Below are positions 48,278-50,015 of a stretch of 50,015 bases of DNA, piece by piece. The DNA is from Bacteroidota bacterium (GTDB taxonomy: Bacteria > Bacteroidota > Ignavibacteria > Ignavibacteriales > Melioribacteraceae), in NCBI GenBank assembly GCA_021820065.1, contig JAKAEE010000020.1, positions 1 through 50,015 on the forward strand. Reading direction: 5' to 3'. Under the pieces are notes generated by a model. That model was not told the origin of the DNA and ran no database searches. It was given only the letters and a program-made list of their open reading frames with translations. The translations under genes and the position numbers were made by a program. The first letter of the stretch is position 1; every line of letters starts with the position of its first letter.

Positions 48278-48658
48278 ATGAAAGAGAATTTGCGAAACAA
48301 AAAATCTTGGTTTGAACATCGGAACGAACCTCTTTTACCCCGCCCGCTTTTTCTAAAACGAGTTCTGAAACATTTTGCAATCGGTCTTCTAATTATTTTT
48401 GTTTCGCTGATGATCGGCGTTTGCGGTTATCATTTCTTGGAAAACATCGGCTGGATCGATTCACTGCTGAATGCTTCAATGATATTGGGCGGGATGGGTC
48501 CAGTGAACGAGCTTCGAACAGACGCGGGAAAAATATTTGCATCGCTATACGCTCTATTTTCCGGTATAGTATTTCTCGTTACTGTCGGCATCATACTCGC
48601 TCCGGCTGTTCACCGTTTGCTTCATAGTTTGCATATTGATGAAAAAGATAATGATTAG
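48278..48658 (+). CDS. Conserved membrane protein with two or three helices
   Basis: A 126-residue protein with a basic N-terminus (residues 1-30), a first membrane helix at about 32-53 (FAIGLLIIFVSLMIGVCGYHFL), a loop 'GWIDSLLNASMILGGMGPVNELRTDAGKIFASLYALF' and a second helix at about 92-110. The loop, with 'NASMILGGMGPV' followed by 'GKIFASLYALFSG', recalls pore-loop and second-helix regions of two-helix potassium channels, but the selectivity filter TVGYG is absent. I know of similar hypothetical proteins in several phyla, without known function. It ends with an acidic tail. Confidence 0.6.
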   Translation: MKENLRNKKSWFEHRNEPLLPRPLFLKRVLKHFAIGLLIIFVSLMIGVCGYHFLENIGWIDSLLNASMILGGMGPVNELRTDAGKIFASLYALFSGIVFLVTVGIILAPAVHRLLHSLHIDEKDND

Positions 48659-48739
48659 TGATGTAAATATTTTCAAGTGTGTATCTTTATAAAATAAAAA
48701 CGAACAACTTAAATCCGGTTTCAAAAAAGGAAAACCAAT

Positions 48740-49246
48740 ATGAAAAGATTTTTTAATGTTGTAATCTTAATTGCAGTAATTGGCGGATTAGGGTATTTTG
48801 TTTGGCATAGATGCAATAAGAAAAACGGAGCTGAAACTAAGGAAACAACTTTTAATATCTATTTGATTGCAAATGCCGGCACCAGCTTTGAAGGCGAAAA
48901 AACCATTTGCGATGACATAGTGACACCGGTATCAAAAACAGTTATAGTTGAAAAATCGGAAATTGAAGCAGCAATGAACGAACTGTTTGCCCAGCGGGAT
49001 ACGCTTCAACTGCGCAACTATATTCAAGGACCTGGTTTGCTGCTGTTTAATGTTTCCGTTGCGGATAACGTTGCTGATGTTTATATAACCGGCGATTTCA
49101 GAATTCAGATAAAATGTGACGTTGACAGAATTCGTCATCAGCTTTACGATACCGCGAAACAATTCAAAGATTTACAAGTCAAATTCTACATCAACAACGA
49201 ACCCCTGGATAACTATCTCGCCATCGCTGAAAAGGGATTTCAATAA
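48740..49246 (+). CDS. GerMN-domain-like membrane-anchored protein
   Basis: A 168-residue protein with one N-terminal helix (about residues 5-22) followed by a soluble extracytoplasmic domain. The strand-helix order 'FNIYLIANA ... IEAAMNELFAQRD ... LLLFNVSVADNVADVYITGDF ... IRHQLYDTAKQFKDLQVKFYINNEPLDNYL' matches the GerMN domain. That domain is found in sporulation and other envelope proteins, where the last part usually ends in 'V.f.vnGe.l'. No lipobox is visible. Its stop overlaps the start of the SMR gene, so the two are likely co-translated, but a functional link is not obvious. Confidence 0.55.
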   Translation: MKRFFNVVILIAVIGGLGYFVWHRCNKKNGAETKETTFNIYLIANAGTSFEGEKTICDDIVTPVSKTVIVEKSEIEAAMNELFAQRDTLQLRNYIQGPGLLLFNVSVADNVADVYITGDFRIQIKCDVDRIRHQLYDTAKQFKDLQVKFYINNEPLDNYLAIAEKGFQ

Positions 49247-49569
49247 TGGCTTGGTTTTATATTTTTGTCGCTTCAATTTTCGAAATAAGCTGGGCAGTTG
49301 GATTAAAGTACAGTCAAGGTTTCACTCAACTTAAATCCTCTGTATTTACAGTCATCACGATGATCTTGAGCTACGTTTTTCTTGCGCTTGGCGCAAAAGA
49401 ACTGCCTATTGGAACGGCTTACGCCGTGTGGACCGGCATTGGCGCAGTTGGAACTGCCATCTACGGAATTCTTTTCTTCAACGAACCAAAAGAGCTTCTG
49501 AGAATCGCATTCATCTTTTTAATTGTTGTTGGAATTGTAGGTTTACGCTTAACATATAAAAATGTTTGA
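49246..49569 (+). CDS. gdx: SMR-family guanidinium exporter (Gdx/SugE-type)
   Basis: A four-helix small multidrug resistance protein of 107 residues that works as an antiparallel dimer. The essential Glu13 is in 'MAWFYIFVASIFEISWAVGLKYSQGF'; the 'W-A-V-G-L-K-Y' pattern marks the Gdx (SugE) subtype that exports guanidinium rather than the EmrE subtype. 'GTAYAVWTGIGAVGTAIYGILFF' is the conserved helix 3. The ATG directly overlaps the stop of the GerMN-like gene, leaving no room for a guanidine riboswitch in between. Confidence 0.88.
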   Translation: MAWFYIFVASIFEISWAVGLKYSQGFTQLKSSVFTVITMILSYVFLALGAKELPIGTAYAVWTGIGAVGTAIYGILFFNEPKELLRIAFIFLIVVGIVGLRLTYKNV

Positions 49570-49572
49570 TCG

Positions 49573-50015
49573 ATGAAAAAACTTTCTCACGACGAAATTT
49601 CCCGAAACAGAAGCACAATTGAAACGATTCATACTGTGAAGAAACTGCCAGTGTATGTTGTGTTGAACAGCATCCGCAGCAGCTACAATGTTGGTTCAAT
49701 TTTCAGAACATCCGACGGCGCTATGATCGAAAAACTTTTTCTTTGCGGCTACACACCCCACCCGCCAAAGAAAGAAGTTCTAAAAACTGCACTCGGCTCT
49801 CAAGACAGCGTACACTGGGAATACGCCAAGAATCCCAAAGATGTAATTTCGGAATTAAAAAAGAAGGGCGTAAAAATCTGCGCGCTCGAACTAACTGAAA
49901 ACAGTGTCCCTCATTACAATCTAACAAAAGAAATATTTCCAATGGCACTTCTAATAGGAAATGAAATTACCGGTGTGTCTCAAGAACTATTGGATATGTG
50001 CGATCTGTCAATCGA
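49573..50015 (+). CDS. SpoU/TrmH-family RNA methyltransferase (3' end outside window)
   Basis: The first 147 residues of a SPOUT-class RNA 2'-O-methyltransferase. The opening conserved block is 'VYVVLNSIRSSYNVGSIFRTSDGAMIEKLFLCGYTPHPP' (about residues 27-65), with the catalytic Arg in FRTSDG. The second block is 'PMALLIGNEITGVSQELLDMCDL', the SAM-binding trefoil-knot segment. A short N-terminal segment without an L30e-like substrate domain places it with the short TrmH/TrmL-like members. It starts four bases after the gdx stop. The last 20 or more residues are cut off by the window edge. Confidence 0.88.
   Translation, partial: MKKLSHDEISRNRSTIETIHTVKKLPVYVVLNSIRSSYNVGSIFRTSDGAMIEKLFLCGYTPHPPKKEVLKTALGSQDSVHWEYAKNPKDVISELKKKGVKICALELTENSVPHYNLTKEIFPMALLIGNEITGVSQELLDMCDLSI

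Noticed and set aside
49100..49246. Guanidine-sensing riboswitch before the Gdx-type exporter gene
   Set aside because: The region is coding sequence of the GerMN-like gene, whose stop overlaps the gdx start. There is no untranslated leader where a riboswitch could fold.

Overview
The window looks like chromosomal DNA from a member of the Ignavibacteria (Bacteroidota/Chlorobi group, Ignavibacteriales or Melioribacteraceae-like). The best clue is the C-terminal domain of the secreted protein at 32381-34690. It has the 'LGQNYPNPFNP ... LKVYDLLGREVATLVNE ... LPSGVYFYR' layout of type IX sorting domains as they occur in this class. AT-rich intergenic DNA, many very short or overlapping gene junctions and frequent GTG/TTG starts fit. 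No rRNA, tRNA, CRISPR array or prophage was seen, and no stretch above 300 bases lacks a gene or gene remnant.

Region 1 (1-23.4 kb) is mostly housekeeping. It holds galE (cut by the window edge), a PolB-type exonuclease, a DUF1624 acyltransferase, and a tightly overlapping minus-strand chain transcribed era > eamA-type transporter > acyP > ispF > dedA > lnt > ltaE. Next come trxB, then a second chain (MBL hydrolase > Rieske protein > queG). A secreted EEP-fold phosphatase/nuclease, a degenerate SNase-membrane fusion, a ferredoxin, a DUF309 pseudogene, TPM/LemA and a five-gene chain (secreted YidD-like protein, two TPR/membrane paralogues, ACT protein, UPF0210 protein) follow. An acyl-CoA dehydrogenase and rlmN close the region.

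Region 2 (about 23.9-46.3 kb) is a purine-catabolism and molybdenum-hydroxylase island resembling the E. coli yge/ygf/xdh locus. It carries mocA, a threonine-synthase-like PLP enzyme, ygeW, ygeY, ygfK, a three-subunit XdhD-type hydroxylase, ssnA, another PLP enzyme and a two-subunit XdhAB-type xanthine dehydrogenase. The likely job is anaerobic breakdown of xanthine, urate or related heterocycles: hydroxylation and reduction of the ring, hydrolytic opening, carbamoyl transfer for energy, and PLP-dependent lysis of the amino acid product. hyuA, a canonical ygeX and yqeB/yqeC are not present in the window. The island is broken up by an ORF6N gene flanked by copies of the ygeY 3' end, by a REP-associated tyrosine transposase with its own REP hairpins, by a secreted glycoside hydrolase, and by several families of inverted repeats, some lying in frame inside genes.

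Region 3 (46.4-50 kb, plus strand) has an MFS transporter divergent from xdhA, small secreted and membrane proteins, a GerMN-like protein, a Gdx/SugE-type guanidinium exporter and an incomplete SpoU-family RNA methyltransferase.
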